Shown one piece after another: positions 1 through 7,624 of a DNA stretch of 64,000 bases. A model generated the notes under the pieces. The model searched no databases. It was not told the origin of the DNA and saw only the letters and a program-made list of their open reading frames with translations. The position numbers were made by a program, and so were the translations under genes. Position 1 is the stretch's first letter; every line of letters begins with the position of its first letter. This stretch comes from Phycisphaerales bacterium (GTDB lineage Bacteria > Planctomycetota > Phycisphaerae > Phycisphaerales > UBA1924), in NCBI GenBank assembly GCA_020850415.1, contig JADZER010000060.1:1-64000 (forward strand). Direction: 5' to 3'.

Positions 1-6
1 TCCGGT

Positions 7-71
7 CCCCCTCCGCACCGCGGAGGGGGACAGGTTCACGCGCAGCGTGAACCAGGGGGAGGTGCGTCCCC
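7..71. repeat. Paired perfect hairpins at window start
   Basis: Two perfect inverted repeats lie side by side: a 10-bp stem (7-16 with 20-29, loop ACC) and an 8-bp stem (33-40 with 46-53, loop CGCAG). A weaker 5-bp stem (56-60 with 67-71) follows. They belong to the first copy of a diverged duplicated element. They could end transcription from mqnC on the minus strand or from a gene left of the window, but there is no U-tract, so I read them as repeat-family hairpins. Confidence 0.6.
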
Positions 72-120
72 GGCTCCTGCTTTGCCATTTGCCCATTTGC
101 CATTTGCCATTTCTCCCCCC
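11..120. repeat. Intergenic element, copy A
   Basis: Reads as hairpin half, CACGCGCAGC core, a C/G-rich stretch, then a run of GCCATTT-type units (84-112) ending in poly-C. The same order of parts recurs at 181-296, about 171 bp away, so the two are diverged copies of one compound element. No coding potential is believed here despite open frames; those frames are proline/serine-rich artefacts of the base composition. Confidence 0.55.
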
Positions 121-180
121 TCCGGGGCGGGGCACTCTGGGCCCACTCTCCCTCTACCAGGCCTCCTCCCTCCCAACCCC

Positions 181-296
181 ACTCCACACCGCGGCGAGGC
201 ACCGCCTCACGCGCAGCACGCACCAGGCGGAAGCGCATCCCCCGCCTCTGATTTGGCCCTTTGGCCCTTTGGCGATTTGGCCATTTCTTCCCCCCA
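181..296. repeat. Intergenic element, copy B
   Basis: Second, more diverged copy of the element at 11-120. It keeps the CACACCGCGG start, the CACGCGCAGC core, the ACCAGG.GGA block, a C-rich stretch, then TTTGGCC-type units (251-287) and a poly-C end. The perfect hairpins of copy A are lost. Between the copies (121-180) is C/T-rich filler with nothing recognisable. Confidence 0.5.
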
Positions 297-300
297 CCCC

Positions 301-332
301 GTCTCTCCGTCTCTCAGTCTCTTCGTCTCTCC
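301..332. repeat. Four 8-bp units (GTCTCTYM type)
   Basis: Four tandem octamers GTCTCTCC, GTCTCTCA, GTCTCTTC, GTCTCTCC. The order, including the odd CA unit in second place, matches 40602-40633 at 30 of 32 bases, so the two loci share a source. 333-426 is plain C-rich spacer before the mqnC stop. Confidence 0.75.
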
Positions 333-426
333 CCCCGCACTCACCCGCGCCGGCGCACCGCCCGACACAAGCTGACCGCGCCTCGACCCCGGGCCCTCCG
401 CGTGCTCCGCGGCTCACCATCCCCGC

Positions 427-1866
<1,440 letters not shown>

Positions 1867-1989
1867 GGTCGCGTCCTGCCGGTCCGGCGTGTCGGCCCCG
1901 ACCGGCGGCGGCCGGGGCCGAGGTTTCAAGAGTTCCTGAAACTTCTTGCCAAGTGTACCGGCGTCCCCAGCCCCCGTCCACGCGGGCGC

Positions 1990-2940
1990 CTACGCCCGCG
2001 GGTGGTACTTCGCGTGCACGCTCTTGAGCCGGTCCTTGTCCACATGGGTGTAGATCTGCGTCGTCGCGATGTCCGCGTGCCCGAGCAGCTCCTGCACCAC
2101 CCGAAGGTCGGCCCCCCCGCCCAGCAGGTGCGTCGCGAAGCTGTGGCGCAGCACATGCGGGTGAACGCCGTCCAAGCCCGCGATCCCCGCGTACTTCTTG
2201 ACCAGCTGCCACACCCGCACCCGCTCGATCGGCCGGCCCGTGCGGCTCAGGAACACCTTCCCCCGGTCCCGTCCGTCGGGCCTCACCAGGGCCGGGCGGC
2301 AGCCCGCGACATACTCGGCCAGCGCCGCCCGCGCCGGCCGGCCCATCGGCACCAGGCGCTGCTTGTCCCCCTTGCCGGTCACCCGGACCACCCCCAGCGT
2401 CTCGATCACCTCTGTCAGCCCCAGCGCCCCGACCTCGCTGGCCCGCAGCCCGCTGGCGTACATCAGCTCGAGCATCGCCCGGTCGCGCAGCCACAACGGC
2501 GGGCCGTCGGGGGCGTCGAGTTCCGGCGACGGGGCCGCGAGCAGGCTCCGGACCTGGCGCGGGCTGAGCACCCCGGGGATCTTCTTCCAGCGGGTGGGCT
2601 GGTCCAGGTAGTCCGCGGGGTTGGACTCGATATCGCCCCGGGCGTGGAGCCAGCGGAAGAAGACCTTGATGGTGGCGAGGTGCCGGGCGACGGACGAAGC
2701 CGCGAGCCCCCGCTCGCTGAGCCGGGCGATGTGGGCCGCGAGGTGCCGGTGGTTGACGAGCCCGACGGCGTTGACCCCCAGCTCGGCGAGGTGGGCGAGC
2801 AGCTCGTCGACATCCCGGCCGTAGGCCTCGAGGGTGTTGGCGGACATCCCGCACTCGACGCGGAGGTAGGCCGCGAACACCGCCCTGACGGTGGCCAGGG
2901 GCGGCGGCAGGGTCGGGGCGTTGTGTTTGGGTTCGGGCAC
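1990..2940 (-). CDS. xerD: Tyrosine recombinase XerD
   Basis: Site-specific tyrosine recombinase of the XerC/XerD family, which resolves chromosome dimers at dif. 316 aa with a GTG start. N-terminal SAM-like core-binding domain at ~17-108 and catalytic domain at ~125-308. The catalytic set is complete: R166 (SGLRASE), K190 (TGKGDK), H262 and R265 (HVLRHSFATH), H288 (LGHAD) and nucleophile Y297 (TQIYTHV). The ending KSVHAKYHPRA is XerD-like, so XerD is chosen over XerC, though a lone integrase cannot be excluded. It sits between the flagellin terminator and mqnC. Confidence 0.88.
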   Translation of the reverse strand: MPEPKHNAPTLPPPLATVRAVFAAYLRVECGMSANTLEAYGRDVDELLAHLAELGVNAVGLVNHRHLAAHIARLSERGLAASSVARHLATIKVFFRWLHARGDIESNPADYLDQPTRWKKIPGVLSPRQVRSLLAAPSPELDAPDGPPLWLRDRAMLELMYASGLRASEVGALGLTEVIETLGVVRVTGKGDKQRLVPMGRPARAALAEYVAGCRPALVRPDGRDRGKVFLSRTGRPIERVRVWQLVKKYAGIAGLDGVHPHVLRHSFATHLLGGGADLRVVQELLGHADIATTQIYTHVDKDRLKSVHAKYHPRA

Positions 2941-2987
2941 GGGGTGAGCATCGGCCGGTGCGGGCGGCGGGAGCGAAAAAGAAAGAC

Positions 2988-3013
2988 GGCCCCGGTCGGT
3001 GAGGACCGGGGCC
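2988..3013 (-). terminator. Intrinsic terminator after flagellin 1
   Basis: Perfect 10-bp stem (2988-2997 with 3004-3013, 6-nt loop). On the minus strand it is followed by a T-rich run (GTCTTTCTTTTTC), just after the flagellin stop at 3058. It separates the flagellar block from xerD. Confidence 0.85.
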
Positions 3014-3057
3014 GCGCTCAGGCTGGGGTTGGAGCCTATGGGTTCAGCGTCCGTGCT

Positions 3058-4590
3058 TTACCCGAGGAGCTGCAGGGCGGCCTGCGGCTGGCTGTTAGCG
3101 ATCTGGAGGACGGTCTGCGACGCCTGGCTGAGGATCTGCGAGCGGGTGAGGCTGGCGGTCTCGGTGGCGAAGTCGGCGTCGCGGATCACGCTCTCGGCGG
3201 CGGCGGTGTTCTCGACCGCGATGCCGAGGCTCCGGATGGTGGCGCCGATGACATTCTGCTGGAAGGCGCCGAGTCGGCCTCGGAGGCTGGAGACCTGGCT
3301 GATGGCCTCCTCGACGATCTTCTGGGCCTGGATGCCGTCGTCGTCGACGAGGTTGTAGGCCTTGCCGCTGGCGAGGTCATCGAGGAACCCGGCGTCGCTG
3401 TTGCCGAGCTTGCGGACGGCGACATCGCCGATGCCGACGGAGACCCGTCCGCCGATGTCGACCTTGGGGGCGAGCTGGAAGTCGGCCCCGCCGCCGGTGA
3501 TGTTGAAGGCGTCGATGGAGCCGAGCGACTGGCTTGCGGAGGTGGTGAGGGTCATCTCGACATCGAGGAAGTCGGTGTTGATGTTGAAGGTCTTGCCCTT
3601 GGCGGTGGCGGCGATGCCGTTGACGATCGCGCCGATGTCCTGGCCGGCGTCCTTGATGCCGTTCTCGGCGCTGTTGTCGTCGAACTCGGCGACGATGGTG
3701 GTGTTGAGGGTGGCGGCGTCGTCGTCCTCCATGCGGTAGAAGCCGAGGGTGGTGGTGCCGTCCTGGAGTCCGGCCTCGTTGACGACCTTGACGGTCGCGT
3801 ACTCGTCGGAGCCGAAGTCCTCGGAGTAGAGGGCGATGCCGGTGGTGGCGCCGGCGGCGGCGACGGAGGCGACCAGGCCGGTGATGTCGGTGAAGGTGTT
3901 GATGGCGGTGACCATCTGGGCGAGGGTGGTGCCGGAGGCGAACTGGAGCTCGCGGCTGCCCTTGGAGCCGGTGATCTCGATGGTGAAGTTGCCGTCGTCG
4001 GCGCCGTCGAAGCTGAGGCTTGTGGAGCCGAAGGACATGAAGAGGATGCCCTGCTGGGCCGACTGGGTCACGAGGACATCGACCTCCTGGCTGCCCCCTT
4101 CGAACTTGGCGCCGTTGACCTTGTAGTCGGTCACGGACGCGGCGATGGAGCTGACCTGGTAGTCGAAGTTGCCGTTGAGGAGCTTCATGCCCTGGAAGCT
4201 GGTGGCGCCGGAGATCCGGTCGATGGTCTGGAGGATGGAGTCGATCTGGAGCTGGTTGGCCTCCTTCTCCTCCTGCGAGATGCCGCCGGAGCTGGCGCTG
4301 GTGGTGACCAGGCCCTGCAGCTCGGTCAGGAGGTTGGAGATCTCCTGGAGGCCGCCCTCGGCGGTGTTGACCACCTGGTCGGCGCGGGTCGCGTTGGCGA
4401 TCGCGGCGTTGGTGGACTTGATCTCGGCGCGGAGGTTCTCCGAGGCAATCAGACCCGCGGGGTCGTCCTTGCCGCGGTTGATCCGCAGACCGGTGCTCAG
4501 CCGCTCGAGCGACTTGTTGAGCGAGAAGTTGTTCTGGCCCAGCACGCGCTGGGCGATCATCGACTGGACATTGGTATTGATGCGAGTCAT
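3058..4590 (-). CDS. Flagellin (copy 1)
   Basis: Filament subunit exported by the flagellar type III system. 510 aa. Conserved D0/D1 helices at both ends: N-terminal MTRINTNVQSMIAQ and LSTGLRINRGKDDPAGL, and C-terminal IRDADFATETASLTRSQILSQ ending LQLLG. The middle (~150-400) is a variable surface domain. The start at 4590 is set by family alignment and by GGAGGAC 6 nt upstream; an ATG at 4641 would add an unrelated leader. It has its own terminator and a separate leader, so it is probably transcribed apart from copy 2. The leader carries a CsrA-type GGA site over the ribosome binding site. Confidence 0.95.
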   Translation of the reverse strand: MTRINTNVQSMIAQRVLGQNNFSLNKSLERLSTGLRINRGKDDPAGLIASENLRAEIKSTNAAIANATRADQVVNTAEGGLQEISNLLTELQGLVTTSASSGGISQEEKEANQLQIDSILQTIDRISGATSFQGMKLLNGNFDYQVSSIAASVTDYKVNGAKFEGGSQEVDVLVTQSAQQGILFMSFGSTSLSFDGADDGNFTIEITGSKGSRELQFASGTTLAQMVTAINTFTDITGLVASVAAAGATTGIALYSEDFGSDEYATVKVVNEAGLQDGTTTLGFYRMEDDDAATLNTTIVAEFDDNSAENGIKDAGQDIGAIVNGIAATAKGKTFNINTDFLDVEMTLTTSASQSLGSIDAFNITGGGADFQLAPKVDIGGRVSVGIGDVAVRKLGNSDAGFLDDLASGKAYNLVDDDGIQAQKIVEEAISQVSSLRGRLGAFQQNVIGATIRSLGIAVENTAAAESVIRDADFATETASLTRSQILSQASQTVLQIANSQPQAALQLLG

Positions 4591-4594
4591 CGCG

Positions 4595-4603
4595 TCCTCC
4601 GTG
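4595..4603 (-). promoter_or_regulatory. Ribosome binding site / possible CsrA site, flagellin 1
   Basis: Minus strand CACGGAGGA ends 4 nt before the ATG. It contains the A-N-GGA core bound by CsrA and doubles as the Shine-Dalgarno. The same nine bases sit in front of flagellin 2. With fliW-csrA adjacent, a hag-like repression is plausible. CACGGAGG also precedes metK, so the motif alone is not specific. Confidence 0.45.
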
Positions 4604-4613
4604 CCTGATCTGA

Positions 4614-4635
4614 GACGGCGTTCACTGTCGCCGTC
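4614..4635 (-). other. Leader hairpin of flagellin 1
   Basis: Perfect 7-bp stem GACGGCG / CGCCGTC with an 8-nt loop, 24 nt upstream of the flagellin 1 start. It may be an mRNA-stabilising or CsrA-related hairpin, but the loop has no GGA. In the rest of the gap (4636-4855) I found no convincing sigma-28 or sigma-54 promoter. Confidence 0.4.
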
Positions 4636-4850
4636 TTCCAACCCCTGGTCCCGCGGTCGGGCATCCTGCCTTCTCGCGGGCTGTGACTTCCGTCACGGGA
4701 CTCCCGGATCCGTCCGGGAACAGCCGCGAGGTCCTGTGTTCCTCGCGACGGATCGAGGCATCGACCGGTCCGGGGGGGTGGTTGAGTCCGAGGGTGGCAC
4801 TGGGGACGGAATTCTGCTGGTCAGGCCGGGTATTACTCCCCGGGCCCATG

Positions 4851-4878
4851 AAAAAGGCCCCGGCGGATTGCCGGGGCC
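4851..4878 (-). terminator. Intrinsic terminator after flagellin 2
   Basis: Perfect 9-bp stem (4856-4864 with 4870-4878, 5-nt loop), followed on the minus strand by five T (4851-4855). It lies 27 nt downstream of the flagellin 2 stop and implies that copies 1 and 2 are separate transcripts. Confidence 0.88.
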
Positions 4879-4904
4879 CGGAGGAAATGTTGGTCTTGCT
4901 GGTG

Positions 4905-6446
4905 TTATCCGAGGAGCTGGAGCACCTGCTGGGACTGTTGGTTTGCCAGCTGGAGGATGGTGGTGCCGGAGCTCGCGAGGATCTGGGCCCTGGTGAGCTT
5001 GCTGGTCTCCATCGCGAAGTCCGCGTCCCGGATGGCGGAGTTGCTGGCGGTGAGGTTCTCGTAGGCGGCCTGCATGGACCTGATGTTGGTCTCGAGGCTG
5101 TTGCGTTCGATGGCGCCCAGGCGGCCTCGGAGGATGGTGATCTCGTCGATCGCGGAGAGGACGATGTCGCTTGAGAGGGTGAAGTCTTCTCGGTCCTTGC
5201 TGGCCTCGATGCTGTTGTCGCCGCCGGACTTGAGCGAGCTGAGGAAGTGGAGGACGCCGGAGTCGAGGACGGCGCCGAGGTTGGAGGCGGCGACGGACCG
5301 GATGCCGACGCTGAGCTGCTGCTGCGCGGAGATCTCGGGCCCGACCTGGAAGAGGGCGCCGCCGCCGGTGACATGGAAGGTGGCGTTGGTCGCGGCGGGG
5401 TCGGTTGCGAAGGCCTCGCTGAGGAGGAGCTCGGTGGAGAGGCTCTGGGAGTTGACGGAGACGGTGAGTCCGTCTCCGGTGGCGAGGTTTCCGTTGACGA
5501 GGGCGGAGACATTGCGTCCCCTGTCGTTGTCGCCGTTGTCGAGGCTGCTCCAGGGGAAGCCGCCGGTGGTGTCGGGGTATGCGGCCTCCTGCGGGAACTT
5601 CCAGGTCTCCCAGGTGTCGCCGGCGCTGGGGGCGTTGAGGCGCTTGACGGAGACGAAGGCGGCGGTGCCGTACTCGACGGACCTGAAGACGATGCCGGAG
5701 TTGACATCGCCGTTGATCAGCTCGGCCTCGAGCCCGGTCTGTGCGGTGAGCCTGTTGATCCCCTGGACGACGGAGGAGAGCGACTGTCCGGAGAGGAAGG
5801 TGACGACCTCGACGCCGCTGGGCCCGGTGATCTCGAGGGTTGTGGTCGAGGTGAGCTCTCCCGGGACGGCGAGCGCTCCGCCGTTGAAGTAGAGGGCGCC
5901 GGTCTGTGCGGAGGCGAGGACATCGACCTCGATCTCGAGGCTGTCGGCGTTGAGGAGGCTCGCGCCGTTGACGGTGGCCTGTGTGATCTGGGAGGAGTCG
6001 ACGCCGGAGAGGGTGTAGTCGAGCGAACCGTTGAGGAGCTTGAGCCCGCCGAAGGTGGCGGTGTTGCTGATGCGGGTGATCGAGTCGATGGCCGAGTCGA
6101 TCTGGAGCTGGTTTGCGGCGCGCTCCTCCTTGGAGTTGGCGCCGGTGTTGGCGGCCTCGACCATGAGTGCGCGGATGGAGCTGAGGAGGTCGCCGACCTC
6201 GGCGAGTGCGCCCTCGGTGGTAGCGATGACGGAGCTGGCCCGCTCGACATTGCGGATGGCCTGCTCGATGCCGTTGATATCCGAGCGGATTCGTTCGGTG
6301 ATGATGAGCCCCGCCGGGTCGTCCTTGCCGCGGTTGATGCGCAGGCCGGTGGAGAGGCGTTCGAGCCGCAGCTGCAGCTCTTCGTTGTTTCGGGTCAGAT
6401 GGGCCTGAGCGATCAGGCTCGGGATGTTCGAGTTGATCCTCGACAT
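4905..6446 (-). CDS. Flagellin (copy 2)
   Basis: Second filament subunit, 513 aa, about the length of copy 1. N-terminal MSRINSNIPSLIAQ and LSTGLRINRGKDDPAGL; C-terminal SAIRDADFAMETSKLTRAQ ending VLQLLG. The central surface domain (~150-420) differs strongly from copy 1, so the filament could be mixed or phase-specific. The start is supported by GGAGGA 7 nt upstream and by family alignment. It lies 61 bp downstream of csrA on the same strand, in the order fliW-csrA-flagellin, as in systems where FliW titrates CsrA off flagellin mRNA. Confidence 0.95.
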   Translation of the reverse strand: MSRINSNIPSLIAQAHLTRNNEELQLRLERLSTGLRINRGKDDPAGLIITERIRSDINGIEQAIRNVERASSVIATTEGALAEVGDLLSSIRALMVEAANTGANSKEERAANQLQIDSAIDSITRISNTATFGGLKLLNGSLDYTLSGVDSSQITQATVNGASLLNADSLEIEVDVLASAQTGALYFNGGALAVPGELTSTTTLEITGPSGVEVVTFLSGQSLSSVVQGINRLTAQTGLEAELINGDVNSGIVFRSVEYGTAAFVSVKRLNAPSAGDTWETWKFPQEAAYPDTTGGFPWSSLDNGDNDRGRNVSALVNGNLATGDGLTVSVNSQSLSTELLLSEAFATDPAATNATFHVTGGGALFQVGPEISAQQQLSVGIRSVAASNLGAVLDSGVLHFLSSLKSGGDNSIEASKDREDFTLSSDIVLSAIDEITILRGRLGAIERNSLETNIRSMQAAYENLTASNSAIRDADFAMETSKLTRAQILASSGTTILQLANQQSQQVLQLLG

Positions 6447-6451
6447 GGCAA

Positions 6452-6460
6452 TCCTCCGTG
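6452..6460 (-). promoter_or_regulatory. Ribosome binding site / possible CsrA site, flagellin 2
   Basis: Minus strand CACGGAGGA followed by TTGCC and ATG. This is the same nonamer as in the flagellin 1 leader; ACGGAGGAUU is a fair match to the CsrA consensus around GGA. Bound CsrA would cover the Shine-Dalgarno. Confidence 0.5.
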
Positions 6461-6507
6461 ACTGGGGCCGAGGTGGTTGTTGTTCGGATCGACGATGGCG
6501 TCGGGGT

Positions 6508-6846
6508 TCAGCCCGTTCGCTTTGCTTGTTCCTTGTTCTTGACGACGGGTTCGATCGGTGTTGCTGCGCGGACCGGCCTTGCGAGCTGGGCGGCCCTTGA
6601 GCGGGCGGCCGCCCGTTCGGGTCCTGGCTCGATTGACTGGCTGATCATCTGGATGTCACCGTTGAGTCGCGCCGCGTGCTCGTTCTCGCGTCGGATGGCC
6701 TCGTAGACCTCCTTGCGATGCACCGCGATGCTTGTCGGAGCGGTGATGCCCAGGCGCACCTTATCACCGCGGAGGTCAACGACCGTGATCTCGATATCGT
6801 CGCCGATCATGATCGTCTCATCCCGCTGCCGTGAGAGCACCAGCAT
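6508..6846 (-). CDS. csrA: Carbon storage regulator CsrA, extended
   Basis: RNA-binding dimer that blocks translation at GGA motifs; in FliW-bearing bacteria its main target is flagellin mRNA. 112 aa. The first ~60 residues are a canonical CsrA: MLVLSRQRDETIMIGDDIEI, RGDKVRLGI, and the VHRKEVYEAI helix. A basic, Ala/Pro-rich tail of ~50 residues follows, where most CsrA proteins end by 60-75 aa; C-terminal extensions are known in FliW-type CsrA and help FliW binding. The start at 6846 has GGAG 8 nt upstream. Gene order fliW, csrA, flagellin on one strand. Confidence 0.93.
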   Translation of the reverse strand: MLVLSRQRDETIMIGDDIEITVVDLRGDKVRLGITAPTSIAVHRKEVYEAIRRENEHAARLNGDIQMISQSIEPGPERAAARSRAAQLARPVRAATPIEPVVKNKEQAKRTG

Positions 6847-6974
6847 GGGTTGGCTCCTGCGTACGAAGTGGTTCCGTGTGCCGGAAGTTCGGCGGAACCT
6901 GGGGTACCGTCGCGGCCTCGAACATACGCCGCGCCGGGGGATCGTTCGGGTCATTCCCGGGGCGCACCGATCGC

Positions 6975-6998
6975 GCCCGAACACATCGGCCCGAACAC
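6975..6998. repeat. Direct repeat in fliW-csrA gap
   Basis: Two perfect copies of GCCCGAACAC (6975-6984, 6989-6998) separated by ATCG, a 14-bp period. They lie in the 171-bp spacer between fliW and csrA. It could be an operator or an RNA element; nothing else identifiable was seen in the spacer. Confidence 0.4.
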
Positions 6999-7017
6999 CG
7001 TGGGGGAGCGAGAGGAC

Positions 7018-7464
7018 TCAGGCCGAGGCGGCCTCGGTCGACGATGTGACCTTGAGCAGCGGGTGGCGGGTCGTCCACTTCTTTTCCGCCAGCACCATCT
7101 GCTCGCCGGAACGGGTGACCGTGTTGACGACGAGCGGGCCTTGGAGGTTGCCCGTGAGCGTCTGGTCGACCTTGTTGACAATGACGAACACCTGGGCGTC
7201 GGCGAGGTCGTGGAGGGAGAGCGACTCCATCTGCTCGGGGCGGATCTGCACCGCGTACTCCGAGACAAACAGCGACGGGTCCGTCACGACGAAGGCCAGC
7301 TCCGGGTCGTCCACCGACTGCAGCCAGAAGAAGCACGCGTCTTCTCCGGGCTCCAGCAGGCAGAACCGTTGGTGCTGGGGGAATCCCAGCAACCCCTTTG
7401 GGAAGGTGATCACGCGGTCCTCCGCGATATCGATCACCCCGAACCGTGTGGTCCGCACTTCCAT
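7018..7464 (-). CDS. fliW: Flagellar assembly factor FliW
   Basis: Small cytoplasmic protein that binds flagellin and CsrA in turn. Free flagellin takes FliW, which frees CsrA to shut down flagellin translation. 148 aa, normal for the family. Signatures: MEVRTTRFG at the N-terminus, ITFPKGLLGFP, RFCLLEP, FFWLQSVDDPELAFVVTDP, and VFVIVNK with NLQGPLVVN. The start at 7464 matches the family N-terminus; upstream in-frame codons are arginine-rich and implausible. The 160-bp gap to flgL holds a GGGCCC inverted repeat (about 7546-7565) and no gene. Confidence 0.93.
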   Translation of the reverse strand: MEVRTTRFGVIDIAEDRVITFPKGLLGFPQHQRFCLLEPGEDACFFWLQSVDDPELAFVVTDPSLFVSEYAVQIRPEQMESLSLHDLADAQVFVIVNKVDQTLTGNLQGPLVVNTVTRSGEQMVLAEKKWTTRHPLLKVTSSTEAASA

Positions 7465-7624
7465 GGTGCGCTCCAGTTCTCGGCCTACTCCTGAGAAGAT
7501 CGATCCCCGGCGTTCCTTGCCGGCGGACTTCCAGTCCACGATCGGGCCCGCGGCCGAGACGGGCCCTCTGCCTTGATGTGCAAGCCCCTGCCCCGGCTTC
7601 CGCCGGGCCCGGAGCGATCTCTCC

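Noticed and set aside
1990-2940. Phage or integron integrase marking a mobile element
   Set aside because: Ending and catalytic layout are XerD-like; no att repeats, tRNA target or mobile genes nearby.
4591-4850. sigma-28 promoter for flagellin 1
   Set aside because: No GCCGATAA-like -10 found on the minus strand within the gap.
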